Source: Stercorarius parasiticus
Lineage: Eukaryota; Chordata; Aves; Charadriiformes; Stercorariidae
DNA: 64,000 nt
Direction: 5' to 3'
NCBI GenBank assembly: GCA_013396915.1
Contig: VWZL01000106.1
Span: 271,429 to 335,428 of the forward strand
The notes under the pieces: generated by a model
Seen by the model: the letters and a program-made list of their open reading frames with translations, nothing else
What the model was told of the DNA's origin: nothing
Databases searched by the model: none
Translations under genes and position numbers: made by a program
Shown here: positions 45,901 to 60,900 of the stretch, piece after piece
Layout of the letters: each line of letters begins with the position of its first letter
Position numbering within the stretch: the stretch's first letter is position 1

Positions 45901-48900
45901 AGATTGCCTGCTGTTTTGAGCCTCTTTTTCCTCCCATGGCCCCTGCTCCCCTCGTACCTACATACCTTGTGTGGCAGAAAAATGTCAGATCATGGTGTTA
46001 GCAAAGTCAGCGTTGGCCAGTTGCACCCTCTTCCCCACATGGTTGCCAGCCGTTGTGTCAGGCCTCAGGCAGGAGCTGTCAGCGAGCTGCATGCTTTATT
46101 CTCACGAGTACATTTGTATGAAGTGTGATTATTAATACATCTGTTTATATGAATGCAGACTATATATAAAAAAGTCAGGCACTGGGAAGTGAGCCCTGCC
46201 CATTGAATTTGAGCAATGGAATTAGGGGCAAATACCAGGAGAGTTGGTAAGTTCTACCCACTGGCTGAGGTGCAAGAGATTCACACAACTAGAGGTCTGC
46301 AATGCAGGCAGCTGTACCTAAGCTAGTTGCCGTGGGCTCCCTGTGCAGTTAGTGGAGATCTCCAGTGGAAGTGATGGAGTCATTTCATCCTAGAGCAAAC
46401 AGCCGCATTTGGTGAGAAGAACCACTTGCTGACCTCCATCATTCATTAGATTGCAGACTGTAAAGGAGGTTGCAGACAGTGATGGTGTGGACACTTAATG
46501 TCGGGAGAGGTGAACTCCTCTCAGGGCAGCCTTGCTTCACCATGTCCAAAAATCATCAGGGTAGGACAGTTACAATTAGATTAGGCTATGAATCAGAGGA
46601 AACCTTGAGGAGAGAGTCCGGTTAACTAGTTGCATGTATTCTCAAATCAATATCCTCTTCAGAGAAAGCAAAGCCTTGGCCAAAGCTTTTGCATAAATAC
46701 TTAATCCCAGCCACATAGGGAACAAAAAACTTAGATGGATGAAGAGGGCCCGCAGCGTCTTGGACCAGAGGATCATCTTCTCCAGTGCCTTGTCTCCAAC
46801 AGCATCCTGCAATGGAGCCTACAGAAGAGCCGGGCAAGCACGTAGAGATATTCCCCTAGAAATGTCACTGCCTCCAGACGTTCAGGGACTTGCTGAACCA
46901 GACAGGGTGTCTCTCTGTTTAGCACCTCGATGATCATTTCCTACGTTATCTAGTGGTTTGTTGAACCCATGTTTTTCTTTTATTTCTGTACAACCATCTC
47001 TGGATCTGGTAACTTGTGTTAATACTGCAGTACGGCAAGTAAGTTATTTTTTTAAACTTTTATCTTTTTTTTTTTACCTTTTTCATGGACAAATAATAAG
47101 TCTTTTCATCCAAATGCATAGGATGAATCATAGCACTGATAAAAGACTACTTCTGCAATGCTGAGAATTTCAATGTTAGATTCAAGTTACTCTGTTGGCA
47201 GTCTGTCCTCTCTTTAAGTTGCATGATTTGCTATTAAAATGGGTAACGTAAGATATTAACATGGAAAACATCTTCCAGTATGTATTGTTAGCCAGGTTTC
47301 TTGGCATGTGGAAGGACGGCTGGGAGAGCCAGAACAGCGAGAACCCCAAGAAACTTAAAATGTACATAATTCAGTGATGGCTGGGGCGTGTGGGGAGGAG
47401 GGTGAAGGAATCTGCAGACCTACAGCATCACCTACAATTAAGACGGTGCTGAACAATTATGGGGGCTGGGGACTTGCGGAAATATTTAATAAAAGAGAAA
47501 TCCCAGCCCAAAGAGCTCTCTGGTTGAAAGAATTGTACAAATGAAAGAAAGCATTAGGAAAGGGAAGAGGACAGCTATAAGTAACAGCATGTTTTACTAG
47601 GGAAGAGCTAAGGTTTTATTTCTAGTTGCATACTACCCTTTGTAGATTTTGGATGAGTGACAAAGCCTTTCATACTGAAAAAAGAACTTCACACTGGGAA
47701 ATTCCTTAATCAGTTCTATAAGACAATGTTATTAAACCTGGGAGTATGTCAGTAACGTACTGTGCAATTATCCAGAGATTATACGTCCTTCAAAGTTCAG
47801 TCTTCTGAACTCAGGAAGATCAGTTGTTACCTTAATAAGCCATCAAAACACACTGATGCACAGTCAAGTAAACTCAACAAGCTAGAATCCGGCAGTTCTG
47901 TGTTGCCTGCGTGTTTGGATATGGGCAAGAAAAATAAGTATGTCCCTATAAACCTCATGAATCCATCAAGGTGTCACAACTGCAAGCCTTTCTTGGTGGT
48001 GGTCCAGCGGTCACAGCGTGGCGTGGCTTGGTGCAAGGCTGTGATAGCGGGGAAGCCCCAGGTACGTTTCCTTACTCCAAGAATGGTATGAGGGTGCAAG
48101 CCCATGCCCTTCCTGGTGAAACGCCGCACTCCGAAATACAGAGTCATCAGTCAAGGCTAAATGAAAGAGGTTATAACTTGTTGTTTTTACATGTTTAGTC
48201 AGAGCTACTGGCTTGATTAAAGGCAAGGAAGAGTCACGCTCAGCTCCTGTCTGCCACAACCAGTAAATTCGTAATTTCTCACACGATGGAACTACATGTT
48301 AGTGTTGTAAATCAAAAGGACTAATCGCCTCTTCAACAGATATTAAGAAAATGCTTTTAAAAAAATGGTGTGCTTTCCAGGACAAGGCAGCGGTGTGCAT
48401 GCAGGAGCACTGGCTGCACGCAGAGATGCAGCTGGACCGTGACAGCAAAGCACAAGGCTCCTGTGCTGGTGCCAGGGGTTTCTCGTCTTCCTCTTTTGAT
48501 AAGAGGAAAACCAATAGACATTAAAGGAAAGACTGATGTTTAATGAACCAGATTTCACAGCTGAGCTTTGTTGCTCTTGAGAAGATCGAGACCAATCATG
48601 TGGACCAAATTATTCAGAGGTGACAGACGTGCAGCCATCCAAGCCTGGCTGTGGAGGGTTGTTGTGAGCGCTGACTATGCTCTGGTGTCTCTCCAAAGGG
48701 AGAGACCAGCTCCTGCCTGGCCCTTGAGTTCTCCCTAGAGCTGGGATGTCACTTGAGCTTATCACCATGCCCTGGAGCCACCAGCATGTCCTTAAGTGTG
48801 TGTCATGGACCAAAGTCTTGACATTTGTGAGTCTGAATGCAAAAATACATTTTTAAGATAGAACTCAGCACAAGACGAAGATCTCCAGATCAGCCTCATA

Positions 48901-51900
48901 CCCTGAGCTTTGGAGCTGAAAATAGATAGCTATTTTTCTGGGTTCTCCTTCCCCTTTATTTGTTCAGTCATCTAGATGAGCATCTTCACTCCATCCTTTA
49001 CACCTCTGGGATTAAGCAAAAATGGATTCAAACCAGTAGGTGCGTGCCTGCTTTGCTCAACGCCTCACCCTTTAAATGCCACATTCCTTTAAAATTGCTG
49101 GCAGAGCCACGACTGACTTGAGAGCAGAGCTTTAGCCAGGGGAAAAAGCTGATTATGCCAAACGTTCTTTATACCCACATTCACTGCTGGGGCACTAAGG
49201 CTGACAGGCTTCCAGTTTGACATGTACTCTTAAGTGCAGCCTGAGGTGGACTAACTCTATATGCAGTATCTCAAATGCAGTATGAGAGAAAACAGGCTAA
49301 CTACATCCTATTAACGTGTGTCTGCTTTCTGCTAGTACTTGTACCAACACGTGGCAAACAATATTTTTGTTTGCCTTATTTTTTGAGGCTGGGCTTCTCT
49401 CTCGCTGCGTATTTAGTCCCGTGTCCAGTGCATTGGGGCTTCTTGTCATGGCAATAATGAATGGAAAGGCACTCCACCTAATGGAGGGGATTTCTGGCCT
49501 TATGGGAGCTGAGCTGCTGCTTTATCTTAGGGAGTGGAGGTAGCTGCTTCCCGGGGTAAAATGGAGCATGGCTCCCTGTGGAGCACAGTGCCCCACAGAT
49601 CACATGGCAGGCTGAGCATTGCTTCAGGTATCAAATAGAAGTAAAATAAGAGAGAGAGAAAACAGGAGAGGAAGAACATATATCTGGATCTTCAGTTTCT
49701 CACCTCTGGTGAGACAGCGAGGTCTTTCCTTCCGTTCATTCTTGCACATCTAAGCAGATGCCTGTGAGCTTGTTTCACTTTGCCATTGGCTATGAGCCAC
49801 CGGGCAGATTCTGGGACCCACCTGGTGCGAGGAGAGAAGACAGTGTTCCTGTTGGCGCTCCATGTTTTCCACCCCACATACATGGCCCTGGCCAAAGAGA
49901 GGGCGTCTCCTCTGTGAGACTTCAACCTCAGCTAAAAACAGCAACTGTGGTGCACGAGAATACGAGTAATGGGACAACCCTGTTACATGTACATGCTGTT
50001 CTACCCTTAATGGAGTACAGTCTGACAATTGAAGCGTATCCAGACAAAATTTTTGGCAAGTGATCTTTGATCGAAGCTTGAATTTTCTGAGCTGGTTGAA
50101 GTTTCAAACTCCTATCAGTTAAAATTGGCCCCAGTGTTTATATTTATGGAGTCATGCTTTTTGGGACTCTTTAAACTTTGAAATTGTAGGATATAAAAAA
50201 TTACTATGTAGAAAGGATTTAGGGGGCTCTATACTTACTTTGCTAATTGCTAAAATTGTTTGGTTTTCACAATAATCAAAGCCTTCTGCACAAGACAGTC
50301 AACTGGGGTCTAAATTGTTGCAGCTGTGGCCCCTAGTGAAGTATCCATGCTAGTCATTGAGCAACAAGGGATGCTGTACTGCTCTGGAGCTAATTAGCAA
50401 CTCTGAGAGGTCTGTATAGCAGACCTGTGTAGGGTGGGAGTCCCGTGACTCTTATTTTTCTGTCTGTTCCAGCAAAAGATCCAGCACTTGTCATAAACTA
50501 GCATCTGCAACTCCCTCTTCTTGGATTTCTCTCTGATCTTGCATCTGGTTGCAGTTCATGGCTACGTGGCCCTGTTTGTCCTGGAGCTTCCCAGGCCACA
50601 GTGCAGCCCATCTGGCCTAGAGGGTCCATGGTGTCTTCTGGGTCCACACAGTGTCCAGCGTTTGGAAGACACTGGAAATACCCCACAGTGGCTACATTCT
50701 GTGAGAGCAGCCAACACCTACCTCCTGCTAGCCAAATCTGTCCCCTGCAACAAGTAGAAAACAGAATCTGTGGTTCTCGTGGAAACTTTCAGCTGAGCAT
50801 CTTGTGCAGTCAGTGGGAAGACTTACAGCCTTGAAGAAGTACGTGGGTATGAGGTCTACTGAGGTCACGCAGCCGTCAAAAATCCCTCACTGGAGTCTCC
50901 CACTGGAGCGGTCTGAGACCAGTTCCCTGTAAGCTGTTGGTGATTAATGTGCCCTGAATCAGGTTACAAAAAAAGCTAATGAACAACTGCTGTCGCTATT
51001 CAAGCAGCAGCTGCAAAGGATGCGTAGAGCAAAAACCTTTGCAGAACTGGTCTTCTGGAAAGTTCAGGTCCTTCCCAAAAGCTTATAACCCAATGCACCT
51101 TGGGAAATACAAAGAGTGAAAGATGGCATTTTGCACTCGTTGCCACCATTTCCAGAGTGTAATATTATGTCTTTTGGTTGTCTAATGTCTCAGCTGAGTT
51201 CTGACATTGTGTCAACAGTATCTACAGAGTGTGCTAAATTAGATTTTGATTCCATACTTCAGGGACTTTTAATTATCCAACAATCACTGACCTCTTGGGT
51301 GCTTGAATTTTGATCAGACTACAGAGTAATTTGTTGGAGAACTAATCTCCATAAAAGGCATTAACATAAGAGAAAAAAAATAATCAGTTATCATGGAAAA
51401 GGTGGGTCCAAATGTATCTGCGAATTTCAGCACTTCCCAGGACTCAGTTTTTTATGGCTGGTTGTCCCAGAGAAAGAGCAAAACAACTCAAACTAGAAAA
51501 GTCAACAGAACGCATATTTTAGTTGTGTTGGACTCGATCAGTGAAGTATCAGATGTAACTCTTTGCCATAAAACTCTCATCACCAGTAAAACAATACATC
51601 TTTTTTGAGCCATTGATTAACAACAGCATAAGTTTATACCCCATCTTTTCATATGTATTATTTGAGATTTTTCTGCTAGATCTGTGCAGCTATTTAATCT
51701 ACTGCTTCATGCTCATGGACAGACAAACCGTAGTCTCTAGAAGCCTCTTTGATGGCAGCTGAAAGGCATTTAACATTTGGATATCACTCTTTCTGCTCAG
51801 CGATGAAGCATATAATTTTGGGGTCCAAGTGTCTAACAATCAGAGCTTATTCTGCCTGGTTTCCAGCTAGAGCTCCCCATCGCCCTGAGAGACACAGCTG

Positions 51901-54900
51901 TGATTTCTGCAGTGTGGTCCAGCACCGCACTGGTGTCCCAAGAGGAACCAAACAACCACCCTAAGGTGGAGGAGACCCAGACCCCCATTTCTGAATGTTT
52001 TCAGTGGGGCTGTTGTGGGAATACCTGCTTGCTTATTTCAACACGGGACTTTTGTCCAGACAGGAAATGGAGCTGCTTATTCAAAGGACTGGTTTGGATC
52101 ATTGAATAAATTGATCCAATACACTTCATGTTACAGCCACAGCATCAGGGAATCAACCCTCTACTCTAGTCCGTGTTAATACATGAAAAAAAGAAGAAGG
52201 AAAATGACTTTCTTTGATTAAATGAACTGTCTCACATTTTAAGGCTTAAGAGATGTCAGGTATTTCTTAAGTAAGGCTACAGGAGGAAAATAGCCCACAG
52301 AAAACCAATGTGTTTGACCTATCAGGATGGTTACACAGCTGAGAAAGGTCATGGGAAGCGCAGAGATAAATGCACCTGACCTAGCCTAGAGATGCCATTG
52401 GCTCGTATGGAAAAATTGGTACCAGAGGTATCCTCCCCAGTGAGGTGGGGACAGAGGATGGATAAATTATTTATCTTGAGTCTACCTGGGATTAAAGCAA
52501 GGGACCCGGCCTGGCCTTGCCACCCTGTACTGGGATGTCTTTGCTTGTTCTGAGCGCATCTGACAGCGCTTGCGCCACCAAATCCTGCTCCTTTGCCCTG
52601 CAACCTGTCCCCCAAATGCCTGTCCTCAGCCCCAGTCCTGCCTCCTCCTTGTCCCCAAGGTCGTGGTGCGACCTTGGCTCCTGGACTTGTTGGAGGTGAG
52701 GAGAGATAAAACCCAGTTTCCAAGAGCTGCCAGACCTGGGCAATCCGAGTGCAGGACACAGGCGAGTCCTGCTCCTCTTTGGATTGCCGGAGCCAATCCT
52801 AGGACTGGCGTTGGGACATTTTACAGGCTTGCGGAGCAGAGGAGGCAGATCACAGCCCACTCTCATCCCCACCAGCTGCCCGGCTGCAGGTCACTGCACT
52901 CACCACAGGCAGACGATGCTCAGAAGACAAGGTCCTGTTACGGCTACTAATAGCCAGTGCCATTCCCGCACCAAGTACGCTACCATGGCCAACAGCATGT
53001 TCCCGACGCTCCAGAAGATGCTAGTCAGGATCCCGGTGAGGGTGCGGTGCTGTATGTCCACCCACTCCATCCCTGCAAGAGGGAGGCAACGTTCAGCTGG
53101 GACACACATGACTTCTCCAGGAGGGGGTCTGCAGGGCTTTTTAACAAGGGCAAAGAAAGGTAACGTCCCTGGTCTTCTCCTCCAGGAGAGTTCCACTGTT
53201 TGGCCAACATCTGGCACATTTAAAACCTTCATCAATGATGCTTAACCTTTTGCAAAGCTGCAAGCAACTAAAAATAAAGCCTTAAAAGAAGAAATACTGG
53301 ACATAGAGTAAGAAACAGTGCTAAAAACACCTTAGATGACCCTTTTTTTTATCCCATTCAATAGCATTCAAATGGTCGTCTTCATCAAACAGATAATTTT
53401 TTTTCCCTAACCATCTTGGCTGCACAGTTTCCCATTTCTCTGCCCGCTCATTATTCCAGATGAAAGAAATATATTAAGATGAATTGTCATTCACGTGGAA
53501 TCTATCCGCAGTAGATACTAATGCACATGTGAAGGCAGAACAGATGGCGGTCTCCTTGTTGGTGTGTGTGAACTAAAAGCCAATTTTCCTCCAAAGATCT
53601 GGACATCTTGCTACAACCTCTAACGATTAGAAATGTCCCTCCCAAGCTCCACTTTGCCTTGCTGGCATCATCCTTTATAACAATAAAAAACCATAGCAGG
53701 CCTTGGGATTTGTGAGGTCTTGTGTGAACTTCTCCAGTATTGAAGCCATATTAGCCTGATTTTTGCTATATTTGCAAAAATCCTGGAAATTTTTGCTGCA
53801 CCTGTAACTTGCTCTTGGGAACAATGAGTCTTGCCAACTGTATCTACAAAATCACCCAGTGCTCTGTTGGGTACGCTGAAATTTGGAGCTTGTTTTTATT
53901 ATATAATTACCTAAATTCTTCAGCTTCAGTTTTGCCTAGCTCTGTGTAATTTTTTTTTTTTGGTGGTTCTTTCCCCCCACTCTTTCTAAAAATACCAACC
54001 GGGAACTTATGAAAACTGTGAGCAACCTCAAGTCTGGGGAGGTGGAAACACCCTGCAAATGACACACCGTCCTCCTCCCGCTGAGAACACTGAGCAACGC
54101 TGATGAACTGTCTCAACAGTCTGTTGGAAGGGTGAGAACTCAGTACCAGAGGAAAGGGGCAGATACTTTGGTCCGTGGCTTTATTGTACTACTTATGATC
54201 CCGGTAACACAGGAATTGGGCAGCATGGGTTGCAAGTGTTAAAGTTGCAACAGCAGTGCTAATAAGTGGTTGTTATATTTTGAGTAGACTGTTAAAGCAT
54301 TAATTAGACTAACAGAAAATTGCGATTCTCGGATCCTCCCAAGCGGGATGCTCTTTTGGCTGCCTGTAGTGAAGCTGCACACATACCTCCTGTTCCTACT
54401 AGCTCTGCTCCGGCTGGTAGACAAGTCCCTACTTACCCACTGCCTGTCAGGAGTCCCAGTCTACGACCGGGCAAACCCACAAACTCCCACAAACTCACCC
54501 AAAGGCAATACGATGAGGGAGACGCCGCTCAAGGCCACCCCGGTGAGGGTCCGCGTGATGGCCAGCATGCTGTAGGAGACGGAGGCGGCGCTCAGCATCC
54601 CGAACACGACAGAGCACACAAGCGACAGCAGGAGCATGGCTTTCCGTCCGAACCTGCCACAAGCACAGGCTGGATTACAGCGTCTGGAGACCTATCTCAG
54701 GAGTATGTTTGAAACGGGGCAAACTGGAGATGTGAGAAGGAAAATGAAATTGTTGCCTGCTCTGCACAAGACGCAATGCCCCAGGGAGGAGGAAACAGCC
54801 CTGGGTATGGCCGGTGCCACCATGGTGCGGTCCCATTCAGAGGGCCAGCCTGCCCCATGAGCATCGGGCAACCAAAACACTATATTGGGCTCCCTTGTTC

Positions 54901-57900
54901 AACACCACCATCAAAAGCAGTGGTGTCAGCTTGAAATCCCATGCTGCTGGCACACCCTCCTCCCTCCAATGGCTGTCCCCATGCCAGCGTGTCCTCCTCA
55001 CGTGTCTCACTCAGGACCAGCTGCTGCCACCACTCTCGAGGAGGAGAGAGAGCCGTCACACATTCATCCTGATCCGTGGAAGGAAAACAAAGATCCCAAA
55101 GGAAAATAAAAGGAATCCAATCGTCAGCCCACATGTGCAAATAGCCCTGATGTCCTAAGGGGGTCTATGAGGAATCTGCTAGGAGGTTGTTCCCCAAGGG
55201 TTCTGGAAGTTGTAGGACCATCTTACCCCTGGTGCAGAGTCCTGTGTGGAGAGTGTGGAGAAATACAGAATACCAAATACACACAAATGCACACGTATAC
55301 ACACACACACAGAGCGAGAAATATGTGTGTATGTATTTCTACACAACCCATGAAAATCTAAAACTCAAAATGGAGCACAAGGCATTGGTCTTCTGATGAA
55401 CATCGGGACTGCATGTGACAACAGCTGAGGTTCAAACCGGAGCAGTAAAATAACCCTGTCAACAGGTAATGTTCAGTCTATCTGCACTGAAATCCTGGTC
55501 TGACTGTGGCATTAGGGCTCCCTTAGTGGCCACCTGAGAAGGATGGTGGCAAGAACGATTGCTCCAGGGGCAAAAATGATGTGCCAGGACATAATGCCAC
55601 AATAGCATTCCTAAAAATGATCATAAACGACATCAAGCAGCAGCTAGTTAATGAATCCACTGGAGGGAAAAAAAAAACCTTGTGGCTCGGGCCCAGGCAG
55701 TTTACTGGATCTGCTTTGAAATTTGAGCAGAGCCAGTTTGCAAAAGTCATTGTAATCCCCCTGGGTTGCGGCAGCAAACACCCCAGAGCTGGATCCCGTC
55801 TCCAATAGGATAACTGCCTAAGAAAGAAGCTCCATTTTTTAAATGAATGTTTCTGTTGAAAATACAGTAGGAAGGATATAAAACCATAAGATTCCCTGCA
55901 GTGCGCAAGGCAGCTATTTATGGACCCATTACTAGATTCTCTCCGCAAACGCACGCCACCTGCTAGGGAAACCAGAGGCAAGCTGGCAGGGTTGGACTGC
56001 GGGCTACAGGGAGGCTGCTAGAAATAATGCTTTTAAAATTGTCTTCAAAGGGAGAGGTAGGAAAGCACTACCTCTGAAGGATTAAATGTAGAAAATGCAA
56101 TAAAAGGAGCAAACTGCGCAAGCAGAAAAATGCATTAAAAAAAAGCCATTTTCATAAATACCCCAATCTGGAAGTCTGCCAAAACATCATACAGCCAATT
56201 CAATACAAGGACAAGGTACAAAAGAGTATTTGGAAAAGAGCAGACAAGGGGGGCTTAAAGGATGGATGGGGAGGGACTCTTTATCAGGGAGTGTAATGGT
56301 ATAGGACGAGGGTTAACAGTTTCAAATTGAAGGAGGGTAGATTTAGATTAGCTATCAGGAAGAAATTCTTTACTATGAGGGTGGTGGGGCAGTGGAACAG
56401 GTTGCCCAGGGAAGTTGTGGCTGCCCCATCCCTGGAGGTGTTCAAGACCAGGCTGGATGGGCTTTGGGCAGCCTGGTGTAGTGGGAGGTGTCCCTGCCCG
56501 TGGCAGCGGGGTTGGAACTAGATGATCTTTAAGGTCCCTTCCAACCCGAACCATTCTATGAGTCTATGGTTCTATATATTTTTTCACATATATGTTCACA
56601 GTGAAGGTTGTTGAAGGGTTTACCAGAGTAAAATTTGTCAGTAGAGATGTTCTCAAATCCAAATGTCTGTAGAGGCTTAGAACAAAACAAACCCAAATAA
56701 ATACCAGGACCAGATGGTTTTTACCCTGGAGCACTACAGATTGAAACCTCTGCCTTACGGTTAGCACAGAGAAGCGGGACCTCTTCTCCCTTAGAGGAAA
56801 GGAAGGTTGCTAATGGGGTTGCTTCTAAGGGGTTTTAGGGGAGAACTGGGGCTATGACACCTGAGGTTTAACAAACTTGCTGCAGATTTACGGGATGCAC
56901 TGTCCCCACTGCCGTCACAGGGGCTGCAAGCCTTTCCTCATGTGACCTGCGGGCCCTGTGGCCAGGTAGCTCAGGTGGGCAGCGTCTGCTCCAGGCTGTT
57001 CACGGGGGCACAGCTGGCTCTCAAACCCTCCTTAGCTGCTGTTTTAGCAGACTGAATGGTCCTGCTCTGGCTAATCAGGAGTCAAACCCTAACCTGGTCT
57101 TTTTTGTTAGCTGCTCTGAATTTTCTCCATTTCTTCTGTACCCTTTTGAGACGGGGAAGGAAGGTGAAGGGAAATCAAAACTGCACGCAGTATTCAAGAT
57201 GTGGGGCCACCATGCATTTGCATGGCATCGCATAGTGATATTCTCTTTAATTTTATATACCTTTCCTAATGATTCTTAATTTTCCATTTGCTTCCCCAGC
57301 CACTGCTCATTGCTGAGTGGATGTTTGCCTGGAGCTGTCATAACCCCAAAGTCTTGCTCCTGGGCAGCTATAGTCAGCTCAGAGGCCTCAGTTTTAAATG
57401 AGAAGTTAGAATCAATCACAGAATCACAGAATGGTAGGGTTGGAAGGGACCTCTGGAGATCATCTAGTCCAACCCCCCTGCCAGAGCAGGGTCACCTTAG
57501 AGCAGGTTGCACAGGAACGCGTCCAGGCAGGTTTGGAATGTCTCCAGAGACGGAGACTCCACCACCTCTCTGGGCAGCCTGTTCCAGTGCTCTGCCACCC
57601 TCAGGGTAAAGAAGTTCCTCCTCATGTTTAGATGGAACTTCCTATGTTCAAGTTTGTGCCCGTTACCCCTTGTCCTGTCGCTGGGCACCACTGAAAAGAG
57701 CCTGGCCCCATCCTCCTGACACCCACCCTTTAAGCATTTATAAGCGTTGATGAGATTCCCCTCTCAGCCGTCTTTTTTTCCAGACTGAAGAGACCCAAAT
57801 CCCTCAGCCTTTCTTCATAAGAGAGGTGTTCCCATCCCCTAATTATCTTGGTAGCCCTAATTTTTTCTCTCTTTATTTTAATCTACCCTGAAATTTTGTC

Positions 57901-60900
57901 TTCTGATGTTCCCATCCAGTCACAGGGCTCCTAAGCTGCTTCTGCAGTTCTCTACACTCAGATCTCATCCTTACCAGCCTGGTTACTCAGCATCAGCTCC
58001 CCACTCACTCTTTTTCCTGATAATTTATAAATGTGCTGAAAAGCACACAAATCCAAGCAGGTCTCCCTCCATTGTCACAAATGAACACTTACGTCTCCTT
58101 CCTGGCTTTTAATCAATTATTTAGTCGTGCAGAGCCCTTCCTTCTTATCTTAGGGATGCTCAATTTCTTTAGGAGCCTTTTGTAAGGAAACTTCTTGAAA
58201 TCCGTGTAGATGGTATCTCCCCTATTCAGATGCCTGCTAGCACATTCAAAGAAATCCAGTGCATTTGTAAGGCACGAATCTTTTGCAAAACCCCCGCTGA
58301 TTCTTCACCAGTATCTCATATCTACCCATGCAGCCACTGACTCAATCTTTCAGAAGAGTTTCTACTAATTTCCCCGGTGCAGATAGATGTCAGGCTGCCT
58401 GCTACGCAGTTCCTGAGATCTTTTTTGGAGATTAGGTTAAAACCGATTTGATACGTGACGCCTTCCCAGCTCCCTGCTGTGGAGGTCACACAGTGCCAAC
58501 AGTGTTCCAGCTTTTTCATCCCAAAGGTCCTGTGGGGCTCTAGGATGGGTGCCCCCTGCTCCTGGCAGTTTACTGGCATTCACCTGGTGTATTTCTCCAT
58601 GCCTTCTTCTATCAGCTTATTTCAAATCTCCTGCCCTGCACATTTCTCCCTCTGAGCACAAACTCATTTATGTCTCACACTACAGCCTTTTTGTTTCCAG
58701 ATGCTCTTTTTATGCCTTGATCTTCTACTGGCTCTTCCCCCTCACAACCCATTTGAAAAACAAATTATTTTTTCATTTTGCTCTAGCAGAGACCTCCTCT
58801 TCTGCCTTATCTTGTCCTGCTCCTTTGCGTGATTCTGAATTTCTTTCCCTCCAGCCACGCTACAAAACCATTTTAGCTACAAAGCCAAGACACGCAGTTT
58901 GAAGATCAGCCAGGTGCCTTGGGTCCCTGTGGAAGTATCCTGATGTACTCATATGCAAAGATACGGATGTAAAAATGCTCATCTTCAGCACTAAATCTCT
59001 GGGTTCTTTATAGCGTGAAGCTAATTCCCCTCTGCTGCGCGGTGGTTTTGCAGCCTGCTGTGCACTAATGCTTGTTTGCTCCCAGAGGAAGGAAACTGGG
59101 AAGCAGTTTCCTGCGCAGGAGGCTCAGACATTAAATAATGAATCCTGTACGGTGAACAGCACATCCTGATTGCACGCTACATATTCTCTGGAAGGTTTCC
59201 TGGTTCTGCTGTTTGCAAAAAATATTTAATTTCTTAATTGATGCCCTTTCTAGGTTATTACTCAGGCTTTTTTTCAGGTTTACATTATCACGTTCTAACA
59301 TTTAATGAGAAAGAGCAGATTTGTTCCTGTTTTCCTCATTGCTTCAGCTCTTCCTCGGGGAATGCCTCCCTGCTCCTAATAACCTCCTTTACCCTGCTTC
59401 TCTAGTAATGACAGTCAGGTTTTGCTTTCTGGAGACTTTTTTTTTCCAGATAAGGCATGCATTTGGTCTGAGCCCCTCACCTGGCGGTCCTTAACCAATT
59501 TGCAAGGAGCTAACCCTTTTAGCCTCTTGTTTTGGCTTTGTTTTACCCAGCTTTCTCTCTTTTTTTTTTTTTTTTTAGACAGTTGTCTTTTCTGAAATCG
59601 GTTTCACAGCCAGTGGATTTTTTTCCCCAGTTTTTACTGTTCGTGCAGCAATGCTGACCACTGCATTGTGGTGGTCATCTCACTCCTAACCGAGGCCAGA
59701 GCTGCTGCTCTGGTGGGCTGCTAACCATCTGCTCTATTAATTTAGCCAATGCATTGCTCCCCGGTATGACTTTAATCCAATTATCATGTGAGAGGCTGGA
59801 TTCTCCCCTTACGATTGTGTTTTCTCCTTTCTCTCCCCCTCTGATTGCCCTTTGCAGGTCACAGGTTTGTGAAATTCCCGTTATGAAACTGAAGCCCTGG
59901 AGGAACAGCCTGACAGGGGTCAGACCTGTCTGAAAGGTACCCGAATACCACGGCCCCCATCGTGACGCCGATGAAGAAGAAGGTTGCCGTCGCCTGGTTC
60001 AGTCCGCGCTGCTCGCACACGAGGTCCCACTGAAACACAAGAACAAAACAACAATCGGTGCCCGGTTCGGCCTCTGTTGCCTTTTCACACCCCTTCCCTC
60101 TGGTGGTCAGCCATCCTGTCTTGCAATTTATATTGCCCAAATCCGATGGAGGGGTAGAATCCTGCACTAAAATGCACACAAGGCAGTGCTGGAGGCCTGA
60201 AAAAAGTGAAGTTGCATCTTAGAAAACTCAGAGGCCTCCCGGTTATCTGTTCCCACTTTGATGGCCTCTCTGTGGACACTTGTTGGACACCAGAAAGCTT
60301 TCCTGGGTACCACTATGGACGGAGAGACCCCCTTTTTCCTCTCCTGACCCCTGTGATAGCTGCTTTCAACTTGTCCCGGGTGCGCATCTCCCCTGTCTCC
60401 CTCTGTCATGCCCTGGGACTGCCCTGGTGAGACGAGCGTTTGCAGGGTGCCGCGCTGCGGTGAGCTGTGAGACGTGCCTCAGCCTTCATTAGGGAATGTG
60501 GCGTTGATATCCAGTTAGTCCTGCCCCGGACAGATTCCTCTGAAGTTGCCCGTTCAGGGAGGAAGGAGGGCAGAGGGGGAGTCAGACCAAATGCTTGCTC
60601 CTGGCCTCTTGAACCTGTCCCGAGGTCACCGCACCAGGAGGCTCCACGCGCAGCATCCGAGCTGTGGAGCACCTCCCCTGCCTTTTCCCCCAGGGCTGCT
60701 TGACACCTTTCTCCCTGTAACAGTGCAGGAATCAGGTGGAGACCTGGTGGACATCGGACCCTCACCTCCATGCCTGCTGAAAGCAGGGGTGGTTGGGAGG
60801 AGGCACCAGCTCTAGGAGCTCCTAACTTACTGATTTCTTACTGAGAAGTTGGTCTAGACACTTGCTATTTAAGTTAATGAGCATCATTTTTCTTTCTTGG

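Noticed and set aside
57310..57719. Open frames in the CR1 copy as part of a gene
   Set aside because: They translate the antisense or noncoding 3' region of a 5'-truncated LINE.
60406..60771. Two similar minus-strand frames at 60406-60771 and 60988-61341 as a paralogous exon pair
   Set aside because: The similarity is explained by the 210-bp direct duplication. The frames lack splice sites in register with SLC22A7.
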